Shown here: one piece after another, positions 1 through 5,029 of the stretch | How positions within the stretch are numbered: position 1 is the first letter of the stretch | Layout: each line of letters starts with the position of its first letter | NCBI GenBank assembly: GCA_020057985.1 | Contig: JAGVEU010000360.1 | Location: 1 to 5,029 of the forward strand | Direction: 5' to 3' | DNA from: Calditrichota bacterium | GTDB lineage: Bacteria; Electryoneota; RPQS01 | DNA length: 5,029 nucleotides | The notes under the pieces: generated by a model | What the model was told of the DNA's origin: nothing | What the model saw: the letters and a program-made list of their open reading frames with translations, nothing else | Database searches by the model: none | Made by a program: the position numbers and the translations under genes

Positions 1-1111
1 CATTGGTCGTGGGATTGCTAACCCATCTTGCCACAGCGCTGCTGATATAGCTCTCGGTGAATTTCAACACGCCGGTTGAATCAAGATCGGCGCTCTCAGT
101 GGATGCACTCTCCATAGTCGCTGTATCCGGTTGCGAGATCCAGATCGTGTCGCTCATGGTCCCGCATTTATATCGCGGTTTCTCAGCTTCATAGAGCAAA
201 TTCAGTGGATTGTCAGCGGCATATACTGTCAGTTCGGCTCGATTGACAACAAGGCCGCGAGACAAATCAGCAGCCAGCGAATCCACAGGGAAGAATATGA
301 GCAGACGCTTGGCTGCCCCTTGGCATACAGAATACAAACCGGGCTCGTAATCTGAGGTGTCAATAGCAAGATAAGCATCATGCGCCGGACTTTGATCTAC
401 ATGCAATGTATCCTCAAGCCAAGCGTCTGCAGAATCTGAATGGGTCCACTTTCTGCCCCGCATCTGCAGGACGGGGCCGAATTCCGCTCCAGTTTCGGCA
501 CTGCTCAGATTTATCAAGACACCATTGGATCCGGGAGCTGGCATGAAAAGTAGTCCATAGGACAGACTGTCTCCAGTCCGCCATCGTTCAAATAATTCCC
601 AAGAAATCGGATACACATAATTCGTATCTCCCGAATCGGCTAACATCGTAATGGTCGTGTCCAGAGGAAAGTTGCCGCGGTTTGATAGAGAGCCTGCCAG
701 CAGCGAGTCTTCGGTCCACCGCTCGGTGATCTCTCTGACCTCCACCTGAAGCGTAAGTCCTCCCACTCCTTCCGGCAGCACCGATCGCTCCACGTTTCGT
801 CTGAGTACGATCTTTGGCACGGTACTACTATCAAGAAGGAAACTGTCGGGCAGCGATGCGCCGGGAAGAAAGCGAAGCGCAAAGAAGGAATAGAAATCGC
901 CAAAGTCACCAATCTGCAACGATCTCCCGATGCCGTTAGAGACCGTCGGACTCCAATTTCCGCTCGCGGTTGCGGTTCCTTCGATGGTCACAAAGTTCTG
1001 GTCGGGAAGATTGCCCGCGCCTTGAATGCCCACAGCAGAATCGCGCTGCGCACAGCCAAGCGCGAGCAAAAGGCATAGAAAAGCTGCGGTTTGAGAGAAT
1101 CGGCAGATCAA
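1..1111 (-). CDS. Secreted lipoprotein with DNRLRE-like domains (partial, runs off the left edge)
   Basis: An uninterrupted reading frame of 370 codons runs from a TTG at 1111-1109 to the window edge, so the C-terminus is missing. Residues 1-20 form a lipoprotein signal: a short basic start, a hydrophobic run (AAFLCLLLAL) and a lipobox ending at Cys20 (ALGC). The mature protein therefore probably sits in a membrane facing the periplasm or cell surface. Residues about 36-219 show the DNRLRE/CBM96-like pattern: an early 'SFFALRF' strand (75-81) and a closing 'W..G..LSYGLLFMP' block (177-191) with a following 'LSSAE' and 'PVLQM'. A second copy starts near 245, with 'KRLLIFFPVDSL' and 'RAELTVYAAD' (268-300) and 'SAVARWVSNP' at the edge. 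Such domains are known as beta-sandwich modules of secreted proteins; a substrate cannot be named. No in-frame ATG lies near the signal peptide and no Shine-Dalgarno site is visible. TTG at 1156-1154 is an alternative start but lies at the predicted transcription start. The reading frame and signal are clear; the domain name is moderately sure. Confidence 0.85.
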   Translation of the reverse strand, partial: MICRFSQTAAFLCLLLALGCAQRDSAVGIQGAGNLPDQNFVTIEGTATASGNWSPTVSNGIGRSLQIGDFGDFYSFFALRFLPGASLPDSFLLDSSTVPKIVLRRNVERSVLPEGVGGLTLQVEVREITERWTEDSLLAGSLSNRGNFPLDTTITMLADSGDTNYVYPISWELFERWRTGDSLSYGLLFMPAPGSNGVLINLSSAETGAEFGPVLQMRGRKWTHSDSADAWLEDTLHVDQSPAHDAYLAIDTSDYEPGLYSVCQGAAKRLLIFFPVDSLAADLSRGLVVNRAELTVYAADNPLNLLYEAEKPRYKCGTMSDTIWISQPDTATMESASTESADLDSTGVLKFTESYISSAVARWVSNPTTN

Positions 1112-1163
1112 TGCGGGACTGATTCGGATAGCCTTGGGGTTGGGTAAGTAAGTCAAGTGACAA

Positions 1164-1192
1164 AAGATACGAAATGCTGAGCTAATTGTCAA
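1164..1192 (-). promoter_or_regulatory. Sigma-70-type promoter for the DNRLRE-like lipoprotein
   Basis: Read on the minus strand, TTGACA (1192-1187) is followed by exactly 17 bases and TATCTT (1169-1164). The -35 box is a perfect consensus match and the -10 box matches 4 of 6. Transcription would start near 1157, giving a leader of about 45 bases to the TTG at 1111. The position just upstream of an otherwise start-less lipoprotein frame supports both calls. Confidence 0.75.
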
Positions 1193-1420
1193 GAAAATAA
1201 ATGGTTTGCTGCTTGGCTGAAGGTACGGAGAGGCACTGCGCGAGGTCTTGAAAAGTAATCCGATTTCTCAGACAGCGGTTGCTGGCGGAATCTCCCATCG
1301 GGATGTGCTTTTGCAAGCGAGGCTTGTCCTCCAATCCAACAACAACAAAGGATTGCATGTAAATCGTTGATGTTTTGACAAAATCATTCACCCCCCTCGA
1401 AGACTTAGGAGGTTCAGGAT
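1193..1420. other. Intergenic stretch without a supported gene
   Basis: This gap lies between the terminator of the upstream minus-strand unit and the promoter of the lipoprotein gene. The only open frame is a 69-codon minus-strand one from a GTG at 1391 to 1182. It has a G-rich run directly before the GTG but no recognisable protein pattern, and its end runs into the -35 box of the neighbouring promoter. I see no RNA gene, repeat or mobile element here. Confidence 0.5.
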
Positions 1421-1452
1421 GACAAGAAAAACGCGAGGCTATTAACCTCGCG
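1421..1452 (-). terminator. Rho-independent terminator
   Basis: On the minus strand a perfect 7-bp stem CGCGAGG/CCTCGCG (1452-1446 and 1438-1432) encloses the 7-base loop TTAATAG and is followed at once by TTTTT (1431-1427). It ends the minus-strand unit containing the FGE-fold lipoprotein and the FN3-like fragment. On the plus strand the bases after the stem are not T-rich, so it is read as one-directional. Confidence 0.85.
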
Positions 1453-1465
1453 CCGAAAAAGCACT

Positions 1466-1538
1466 CACGTTCCTAATTCGTAATTCTGCCCTTTCGGATT
1501 ATCCTCCCTTCATCGTTCATCGTTCCTCGTTCATCGTT
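1466..1538. repeat. Two short blocks of heptamer tandem repeats
   Basis: The first block, 1511-1538, holds four 7-base units in a row: CATCGTT, CATCGTT, CCTCGTT, CATCGTT. The second, 1466-1486, holds three more diverged units with the same period: CACGTTC, CTAATTC, GTAATTC. Set in the same register, units in both blocks tend to end in TTC. The blocks lie between the stop of the FN3-like fragment and the terminator. They resemble short intergenic heptamer repeats known from some bacteria; no function is assigned. Confidence 0.6.
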
Positions 1539-1540
1539 TC

Positions 1541-1819
1541 CTACTCCGCCCCCGCCGTCACATAATAAAAATACTGCCCTTGGCTATTCAAAATATACGG
1601 ATGCACAAACGTCGTATCCGCCGCAAATCCAAACGGCACGAACGGCCCATCGGGATTCGTCGCGCCATAAACAATATAGCTGACCACCGCCACCGGCTGC
1701 CCCGTGATGGAATGAGTCACCGCCGCCCAATCCAAGCGAATGCCATTAAGCGGGTCACAGACCCGCCCTACACATCCACAAATTAACAAAATTCGTTCAT
1801 GCCAAATGCCATGAACCAA
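1541..1819 (-). pseudogene. Orphan C-terminal FN3-like fragment, in frame behind the FGE lipoprotein
   Basis: The 92-codon frame from ATG at 1819 to TAG at 1541 is in the same frame as the FGE-fold lipoprotein, whose TGA lies only four codons upstream. Residues from about 23 on (DPLNGIRLDWAAV, VVSYIVYGATNPDGPF, QYFYYVTAGAE) match the strand pattern of the terminal fibronectin-III-like module common at the C-terminus of secreted FCB-type proteins, and the frame stops where such proteins usually stop. The first about 22 residues are unlike any domain and overlap a hairpin. There is no signal peptide, and the fragment is too short for a whole FN3-bearing protein. The best reading is the leftover 3' end of a longer gene, replaced or cut upstream near the hairpin. 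An expressed small protein or a readthrough extension of the lipoprotein is less likely but not excluded. Confidence 0.55.
1750..1766. repeat. REP-like hairpin GCGGGTC-ACA-GACCCGC
   Basis: A perfect 7-bp inverted repeat with a 3-base loop lies inside the 5' part of the FN3-like fragment. On the plus strand it continues into CCTACAC on one side only. A symmetric element would carry GTGTAGG on the other side, and this is absent. It looks like a half-intact REP-type palindrome and marks the junction between unrecognisable sequence and the FN3-like codons. There is no T-run, so it is not a standard terminator. Confidence 0.55.
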
Positions 1820-1831
1820 GGGAACAAGTGC

Positions 1832-2932
1832 TCAAGGAGTTCCGGAGCAACGGAATCCGATAGTGTCGAGACGAAACGACGGATTGTTGCTGCCGCGACC
1901 GGCACACCGCGAGTACGGGCTGCCGCCGCTCCATGAACCGCCCCGCCCAATACGGCCGGAGCCGCGCGGATTGTCAATCCAAGCACTGCCGTCGTCTGGT
2001 CGCCCGCCGATATTGTAATTGTCATGCCAATCGTCTTCACACCACTCCCAAACATTTCCCGCCATGTCATAACAGCCCGCCGGACTGATACCATTCGGAT
2101 AGTTGCCAACGGGTGAAGTATACGTGTAGCCATCCGCAGGATTATTATAGATATTGGCATTGGCGGCTACCCATGTGTCTCCCCACGGCCACTGGCGATT
2201 GTCCGCATTGCCCTTGGCCGCTCGTTCCCACTCAGCTTCCGTGGGCAGACGCTTGCCCGCCCAAGCCGCATAAGCCCGAGCATCGTACCAATCAACGTTC
2301 ACCACCGGATAATTCATATAGGCGGTATTCGTGAAATAGTCTGGCATGCCGCTGAAGCCTGGATCAGGCGGATACGCCCGGCTCGTGCTATCACAGAACG
2401 CCTTGTACTGCGCGTTCGTCACCTCGTAGATGTCCATATAGAACGCTGGTACATTCACCGTGTGGATGGGTAGCGAAGTCGGTGACTGATAATCAGCGCC
2501 CATGGAATACGGCCCCGCCGAGACCAGAACCATACCTGCAACGCCGCCACCGCTTGTTGTGGAGAACGACCAAACAGGACCTGACGTCGTATGATCGTTG
2601 TTATCATGCGCAACGATCCGCCAGTAGTAGGTCGTGCTGTGTGCCAATGTGCCTGGATTGTAAGTGGTCGCAGATTGACCCGAACTTACCTGTGGTGGTG
2701 GGCTTAATGTGCCGAAGTAAACGTCGTAGGTAAGCGAATCCCCATCCGGATCGCTGCAGGTCCACGAGAGATTTACGGTGACGGATTGATTCGTCGCTGA
2801 ATCGGCTGGCACTGGACTGTAAGGAGAATTCGGCGCGCTGTTGGATGGCCCCGCCGGGTCATCCTTCTTGCAACCATTGAAAAGCATCAAGAGAGTAATA
2901 CTTACGAGGCAAAACAATTTTGTGTAACTCAT
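1832..2932 (-). CDS. Lipoprotein with FN3-like and FGE-sulfatase (SUMF1) fold domains, probably non-catalytic
   Basis: The 366-residue protein starts at the ATG at 2932, chosen because MSYTK opens a typical signal peptide ending in LFNGC (Cys21) and KKDD. An upstream in-frame ATG (3019) would add 29 residues ahead of the signal. Residues 33-127 are an FN3/Ig-like domain (NLSWTCSDPDGDSLTYDVYF, TTYYWRIVAHD). Residues 133-364 are an FGE-sulfatase fold: PYSMG (141-145), YEVTNAQYKAFC (169-180), KRLPTEAEWERAAKG (227-241), PWGD (249-252), YDMAGNVWEWCED (288-300), GRGGSW (329-334) and a closing GFRC (359-362). True formylglycine-generating enzymes use two close cysteines shortly after the GGS motif. 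Here that stretch reads SGGSPY, and only the later structural-type Cys343 and Cys362 remain. I infer a binding or structural role, as in many bacterial members of the family, not sulfatase activation. No clear Shine-Dalgarno site is seen. The gene ends with TGA and shares a downstream terminator with the FN3-like fragment. Confidence 0.9.
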   Translation of the reverse strand: MSYTKLFCLVSITLLMLFNGCKKDDPAGPSNSAPNSPYSPVPADSATNQSVTVNLSWTCSDPDGDSLTYDVYFGTLSPPPQVSSGQSATTYNPGTLAHSTTYYWRIVAHDNNDHTTSGPVWSFSTTSGGGVAGMVLVSAGPYSMGADYQSPTSLPIHTVNVPAFYMDIYEVTNAQYKAFCDSTSRAYPPDPGFSGMPDYFTNTAYMNYPVVNVDWYDARAYAAWAGKRLPTEAEWERAAKGNADNRQWPWGDTWVAANANIYNNPADGYTYTSPVGNYPNGISPAGCYDMAGNVWEWCEDDWHDNYNIGGRPDDGSAWIDNPRGSGRIGRGGSWSGGSPYSRCAGRGSNNPSFRLDTIGFRCSGTP

Positions 2933-2948
2933 GGCAAATTCCAATTCT

Positions 2949-2970
2949 TGTGGATTTGTTTCCGTCCACA
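2949..2970. repeat. Inverted repeat in the leader of the FGE lipoprotein gene
   Basis: TGTGGA (2949-2954) and TCCACA (2965-2970) form a perfect 6-bp inverted repeat with a 10-base spacer, 17 bases before the ATG at 2932. It could be an operator half-site pair or a small leader hairpin. The arms are short enough for chance. Confidence 0.3.
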
Positions 2971-3000
2971 TTTCCATTTCGGATTTCGGTGTGAATATAC

Positions 3001-3029
3001 AATATGCGCTCCCCATCACCAGAAATCAA
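3001..3029 (-). promoter_or_regulatory. Weak candidate promoter for the FGE lipoprotein gene
   Basis: On the minus strand TTGATT (3029-3024), a 17-base spacer and CATATT (3006-3001) give 4 of 6 matches in each box. The predicted transcript would start near 2994 and carry a leader of about 60 bases. The spacing is ideal but the boxes are weak, so this is tentative. Confidence 0.35.
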
Positions 3030-3279
3030 GAGAAACAAAAAACTTCCTAAATCTGATTAAGTACGTCCATTTATCAGGCATATGGAAGCCGATTTCAGAG
3101 AGCTTTCTTAGAACGGAATTATCCACTTGACAAAACACAGGTGGGGGACTGGGAAGCTGATCATGCGGACTACGAGTTACAGAATCACCCGCATATGCAC
3201 GGACGGAATACAGGTGGCGCAAATTTTGCACTATGTTGGTGAGGGGTAGTATGCTGTTTCTTCCAGCAATTACGCCCTT
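3030..3279. other. Intergenic stretch between divergent transcription units
   Basis: This interval separates the minus-strand FGE lipoprotein promoter from the plus-strand operon promoter. Open frames on both strands cross it, but none shows a recognisable domain, a signal peptide or a ribosome binding site. No tRNA-like cloverleaf, terminator or repeat could be supported. Confidence 0.5.
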
Positions 3280-3302
3280 ACTTGACTTTGCGCCTGTCAA
3301 GT
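3280..3302. promoter_or_regulatory. Candidate operator overlapping the operon promoter
   Basis: ACTTGAC (3280-3286) and GTCAAGT (3296-3302) form a perfect 7-bp inverted repeat with a 9-base spacer. It covers the whole -35 box and most of the spacer of the plus-strand promoter, where a bound protein would block RNA polymerase. Antitoxins of type II toxin-antitoxin systems usually repress their own promoter through such palindromes, so the 361-residue protein is the natural candidate to bind here. This is inference. Confidence 0.5.
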
Positions 3303-3310
3303 GTTATCTT
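3282..3310 (+). promoter_or_regulatory. Sigma-70-type promoter of the toxin-antitoxin-like operon
   Basis: TTGACT (3282-3287) and TATCTT (3305-3310) are separated by exactly 17 bases. The -35 box matches 5 of 6 and the -10 box 4 of 6. The -10 box and spacer length are the same as in the promoter at 1164-1192, which suggests both are read by the same housekeeping sigma factor. Transcription would start near 3317, leaving about 115 bases before the first candidate start codon at 3433. Confidence 0.7.
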
Positions 3311-3432
3311 TCTCTCGCAACGGCGGAAGAAAGCATACTCCGAAAACGGACAGGCAAATCAAAGAAGCATGGGCATCAGGTGAATAAATCCAAGAAAATA
3401 GAATACACTCCCGAAGAAAATCGACTTGGCAA

Positions 3433-3561
3433 ATGTCGCATTACCTGCTTTCGCCCGACACGGCGTTGTCTGCCTTCATGCAGGCTGATCCCCAGAAATT
3501 AAATAAGCGTCTCAAAGATCGATGTACGTTAAGAGACACGAAGAATGGCCAACATGACTGA
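3433..3561 (+). CDS. Possible 42-residue leader protein overlapping the next gene
   Basis: ATG at 3433 opens a 42-codon frame (MSHYLLSPDTALSAFMQADP, then KLNKRLKDR) closing with a TGA at 3559-3561. It overlaps the start of the 361-residue gene by 17 bases, which is typical of translationally coupled genes. The composition is protein-like: hydrophobic and polar residues alternate in a helix-compatible way, followed by a basic segment and a polar tail. No family is recognised, and there is no clear Shine-Dalgarno site. A competing frame (GTG at 3380 to TAA at 3502) overlaps it; that one is rich in Arg and Cys and looks less natural. The ORF could be an expressed third component, a regulatory leader peptide, or chance. 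Confidence 0.4.
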   Translation: MSHYLLSPDTALSAFMQADPQKLNKRLKDRCTLRDTKNGQHD

Positions 3562-4630
3562 GTTAGTTTCTTCCGAAGAAAGAATAGTTCGATTGAAGTT
3601 CGATGGCCCTTCTGTTCAAGATGGCAGGGTGCCTTTACTAACTTTGGCCGACAAACTACTTCATCTTCAGAAGACGTTGTTCAATATCGCAGCGAGCACT
3701 TTTCCAAAACCAGGAAGGCGCGGTAACTGGAGTAGCAAAGTTCAGCGAGCGTGTGAACTCAGATTTTTAGATATAAAGAGATCGAGTCTTGAGATCGTGT
3801 CCGAGTTACCCCCAGCAGAGGAGTTCGAGACTGATGGACTCGATTTGGGTGTTGGCAGCCTCCGCATACTCAGAAATGTTCTGGCTTCAATAAGTGAAAA
3901 GAACTACGACCGGGTTGTTGGCATATTCCCGGATTCTGGGACAAGAGCACGTATCATGAAATCCGTGATTGGTCTACTTCCCAACGAAGATGATGACTAC
4001 ACCATAATGATTGGGATGAATTCCTCGCAAGCAGGATGGGTGCTTAGAGCAGAAGATCGGGAGTTTGTCAATGCGGCAACGGTCGAGGTCGTTGATGAGG
4101 CAGACGAAGAATCAATTCGCACCATAACTGGAAAGCTGTTTCGGATTGAAGTTGATACTGCCGAGCGGCATGTGGCGCTTGAAGTGAGTGGTAGGAGAAT
4201 CAAGTGTCGCTATCCGGATTATCTTGAACAGACAATATCCCAGTTTGTTGCGGGTTCTCTTGTCGAAGTGAAGGGCAAAGCTACATTTGATTCGGGTGGG
4301 AATGTACAGGAAATAAAAGAGATTATCGAAGTTGATGAGATAGAGTTGAGACCAGTGGCAATGAAAAGGGTGAAAGAAAATGGAAGATCGCTGATTCTCA
4401 AGGATGCCATATCTGTATCACTTGATTACCGAAACGGAGTTTGGGTATATGAGTATGATCCTCTGGGGATACTTGCATACGCGAGCACGAGAAGACTGGC
4501 ATTAAGAAATCTTCGGGAAGAGTTCTTTTTCCTCTGGGATGATCTTCGCACCTCCGCAGATGGTGATCTTACTCTGGATGCACAAGAACTAAAGAAACGC
4601 GTAACTGACTTAATTCAAGAAGACAATTAG
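3545..4630 (+). CDS. 361-residue multidomain protein with HicB-like C-terminus (putative antitoxin)
   Basis: No named family covers the whole protein. Residues 12-90 open with a strand (RIVRLKFDG), a helix (PLLTLADKLLHLQKTLFNIA) and a strand pair ending in DIKRSSLEIVSELP, a layout seen in uncharacterised bacterial proteins. Residues about 193-268 alternate strands and glycines in the manner of a small OB-fold-like barrel (GKLFRIEVDTAERHVALEVS, LVEVKGKATFDSGG, VQEIKEIIEVDEIEL). Residues 288-333 (AISVSLDYRNGVWVYEYDPL, then GILAYASTRRLALRNLREEF) follow the HicB pattern of three strands, an 'a.(G)T...Al' turn and a helix. There is no signal peptide or membrane segment, so it should be cytosolic. 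The next gene starts 5 bases after the stop, so the two are co-transcribed and probably coupled. I infer an antitoxin or partner of the downstream HicA-like protein; the role of the first about 280 residues is unknown. ATG 3554 (MTELV) is an equally good start, since neither has a clear ribosome site. Confidence 0.85.
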   Translation: MANMTELVSSEERIVRLKFDGPSVQDGRVPLLTLADKLLHLQKTLFNIAASTFPKPGRRGNWSSKVQRACELRFLDIKRSSLEIVSELPPAEEFETDGLDLGVGSLRILRNVLASISEKNYDRVVGIFPDSGTRARIMKSVIGLLPNEDDDYTIMIGMNSSQAGWVLRAEDREFVNAATVEVVDEADEESIRTITGKLFRIEVDTAERHVALEVSGRRIKCRYPDYLEQTISQFVAGSLVEVKGKATFDSGGNVQEIKEIIEVDEIELRPVAMKRVKENGRSLILKDAISVSLDYRNGVWVYEYDPLGILAYASTRRLALRNLREEFFFLWDDLRTSADGDLTLDAQELKKRVTDLIQEDN

Positions 4631-4635
4631 GAGAA

Positions 4636-4929
4636 ATGAGTTCTGTAGAAACGAAGAAATTGGAAAAAGCTCTTACTTCCAAGGGTTTTGAGGAAAGCAA
4701 CACGCATCATGAGATGTATTGGCTATCTCATGATGGTAAGAAAACATCTATCAGAACTCGAATAAGTCATTCTGAAAGAGAGTATGGGGACGGGTTGCTC
4801 TCGCAAATGTCCAAGCAGGTGAAATTGAGCAAATCGGATTTTCATAATTTGGTGGAGTGCCCGCTCACAAAGGAAGCATATTTGGCTATGATGATAGCTC
4901 AGGGACATATTAGATTAACCAGCCCATAG
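4636..4929 (+). CDS. 97-residue HicA/YcfA-like protein (putative toxin)
   Basis: Residues 6-19 form an opening helix ending in KGFEE. Strands follow at 24-31 (HHEMYWLS) and 35-45 (KKTSIRTRISH), then a helical part at 53-74 (GLLSQMSKQVKLSKSDFHNL) and a tail helix near 79-90. This order and the 'L..M.KQ.KLS..DF..L' stretch recall HicA toxins, which have a double-stranded-RNA-binding-like fold, cut mRNA with a conserved histidine on the first strand, and carry a similar 'lS..eF..L' helix. His24 or His25 would be the catalytic candidate. At 97 residues it is somewhat longer than typical HicA. AGGAG (4629-4633) overlaps the upstream stop and lies only 2 bases before the ATG, closer than usual, so initiation may depend on coupling to the upstream gene. 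Placement directly after a HicB-like partner supports the call. A related but non-toxic RNA-binding protein is the main alternative. Confidence 0.8.
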   Translation: MSSVETKKLEKALTSKGFEESNTHHEMYWLSHDGKKTSIRTRISHSEREYGDGLLSQMSKQVKLSKSDFHNLVECPLTKEAYLAMMIAQGHIRLTSP

Positions 4930-4939
4930 CTATAGCTAT
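4926..4939. repeat. 14-bp perfect palindrome at the operon's stop codon
   Basis: ATAGCTATAGCTAT is its own reverse complement without a spacer. It spans the TAG of the HicA-like gene and the bases directly after it. It could be a protein binding site or chance; it has no T-run and is too AT-rich for a strong terminator. Confidence 0.5.
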
Positions 4940-4951
4940 TCCCGAAATCCT

Positions 4952-5013
4952 TCCGACATGCACGCCGAGCAGGGTTAAGGTCTTCCGCAACCCTGCCGCA
5001 ATCTTTTGTCGGA
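4952..5013. repeat. Nested inverted repeats downstream of the operon, possible terminator
   Basis: An inner perfect 8-bp pair GCAGGGTT (4969-4976) and AACCCTGC (4989-4996) with a 12-base loop sits inside an outer 7-bp pair TCCGACA (4952-4958) and TGTCGGA (5007-5013). A short TCTTTTG run at 5002-5008 follows the inner stem by six bases. The inner hairpin may end transcription of the operon, but the T-run is weak and offset. The two-level symmetry also fits a folded intergenic repeat or the end of a small non-coding mobile element continuing past the window. Confidence 0.5.
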
Positions 5014-5029
5014 TTGTTTTCGAGAACAG

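Noticed and set aside
131..355. Plus-strand 74-codon frame
   Set aside because: It lies opposite the DNRLRE-like lipoprotein frame, which has domain and signal evidence; this one has none.
640..1163. Two minus-strand frames beginning with ATG (912-640 and 1163-936)
   Set aside because: They are out of frame with the 370-codon lipoprotein frame that explains the same DNA, and their sequences are low-quality shadows.
1182..1391. Minus-strand 69-codon frame starting at GTG
   Set aside because: A purine-rich run precedes the GTG at poor spacing, the protein has no recognisable pattern, and the frame runs into the -35 box of the lipoprotein promoter. Probably chance.
1783..2160. Minus-strand 125-codon frame inside the FGE gene
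   Set aside because: It is an alternate frame of a conserved FGE domain, repetitive in Ala and Arg, with no own evidence.
2933..3019. N-terminal extension of the FGE lipoprotein to the ATG at 3019
   Set aside because: It would bury the signal peptide 29 residues inside the protein and start before the likely leader; the ATG at 2932 gives a proper lipoprotein signal.
3160..3200. tRNA-like string GAGTTACAGAATCACC suggesting a tRNA 3' fragment or attachment site
   Set aside because: No matching acceptor, D or anticodon arms can be folded around it on either strand.
3016..3300. Minus-strand 94-codon frame in the divergent intergenic region
   Set aside because: It crosses the plus-strand promoter and has no domain, signal or ribosome site.
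3233..3502. Plus-strand 89-codon frame upstream of the operon
   Set aside because: Its ATG lies upstream of the strong promoter's start site and the product is Arg/Cys-rich at the end. The overlapping 42-codon frame looks more like a real protein.

Overview
This window looks like chromosome from an uncultured bacterium, perhaps of the FCB superphylum or a neighbouring candidate phylum. That placement is an inference from style: secreted lipoproteins with DNRLRE-like, fibronectin-III-like and FGE-sulfatase-fold modules, few clear Shine-Dalgarno sites, and moderate GC. No rRNA, tRNA, insertion sequence or CRISPR array is recognisable.

Left half, minus strand (1-2932). Two separate genes encode predicted lipoproteins. 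The one at the left edge (1-1111, cut by the window) has a lipobox and one and a half DNRLRE-like domains. It has no in-frame ATG near its signal peptide, so it probably starts at TTG, downstream of a very good sigma-70-type promoter (1164-1192). The second (1832-2932) is a lipoprotein with an FN3-like domain and an FGE-sulfatase-fold domain that lacks the catalytic cysteine pair. Just past its TGA, in the same frame, lies an orphan C-terminal FN3-like fragment (1541-1819) preceded by a REP-like hairpin. Period-7 repeats and a good rho-independent terminator (1421-1452) follow.

Middle (2933-3432). This is the non-coding stretch between divergently transcribed genes. It carries a weak minus-strand promoter for the FGE lipoprotein and a strong plus-strand promoter (3282-3310) overlapped by a perfect 7-bp inverted repeat that looks like an operator.

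Right half, plus strand (3433-4929). A compact operon holds a possible 42-residue leader ORF, a 361-residue protein and a 97-residue protein. The last resembles a divergent HicA/YcfA-type toxin. The C-terminus of the 361-residue protein resembles a HicB-type antitoxin, but it follows about 280 residues of unassigned sequence including an OB-fold-like segment. My reading is an autoregulated toxin-antitoxin-like module with an unusually large, multidomain antitoxin partner. This is the most interesting content of the window. The operon is followed by a 14-bp palindrome and a nested inverted repeat.
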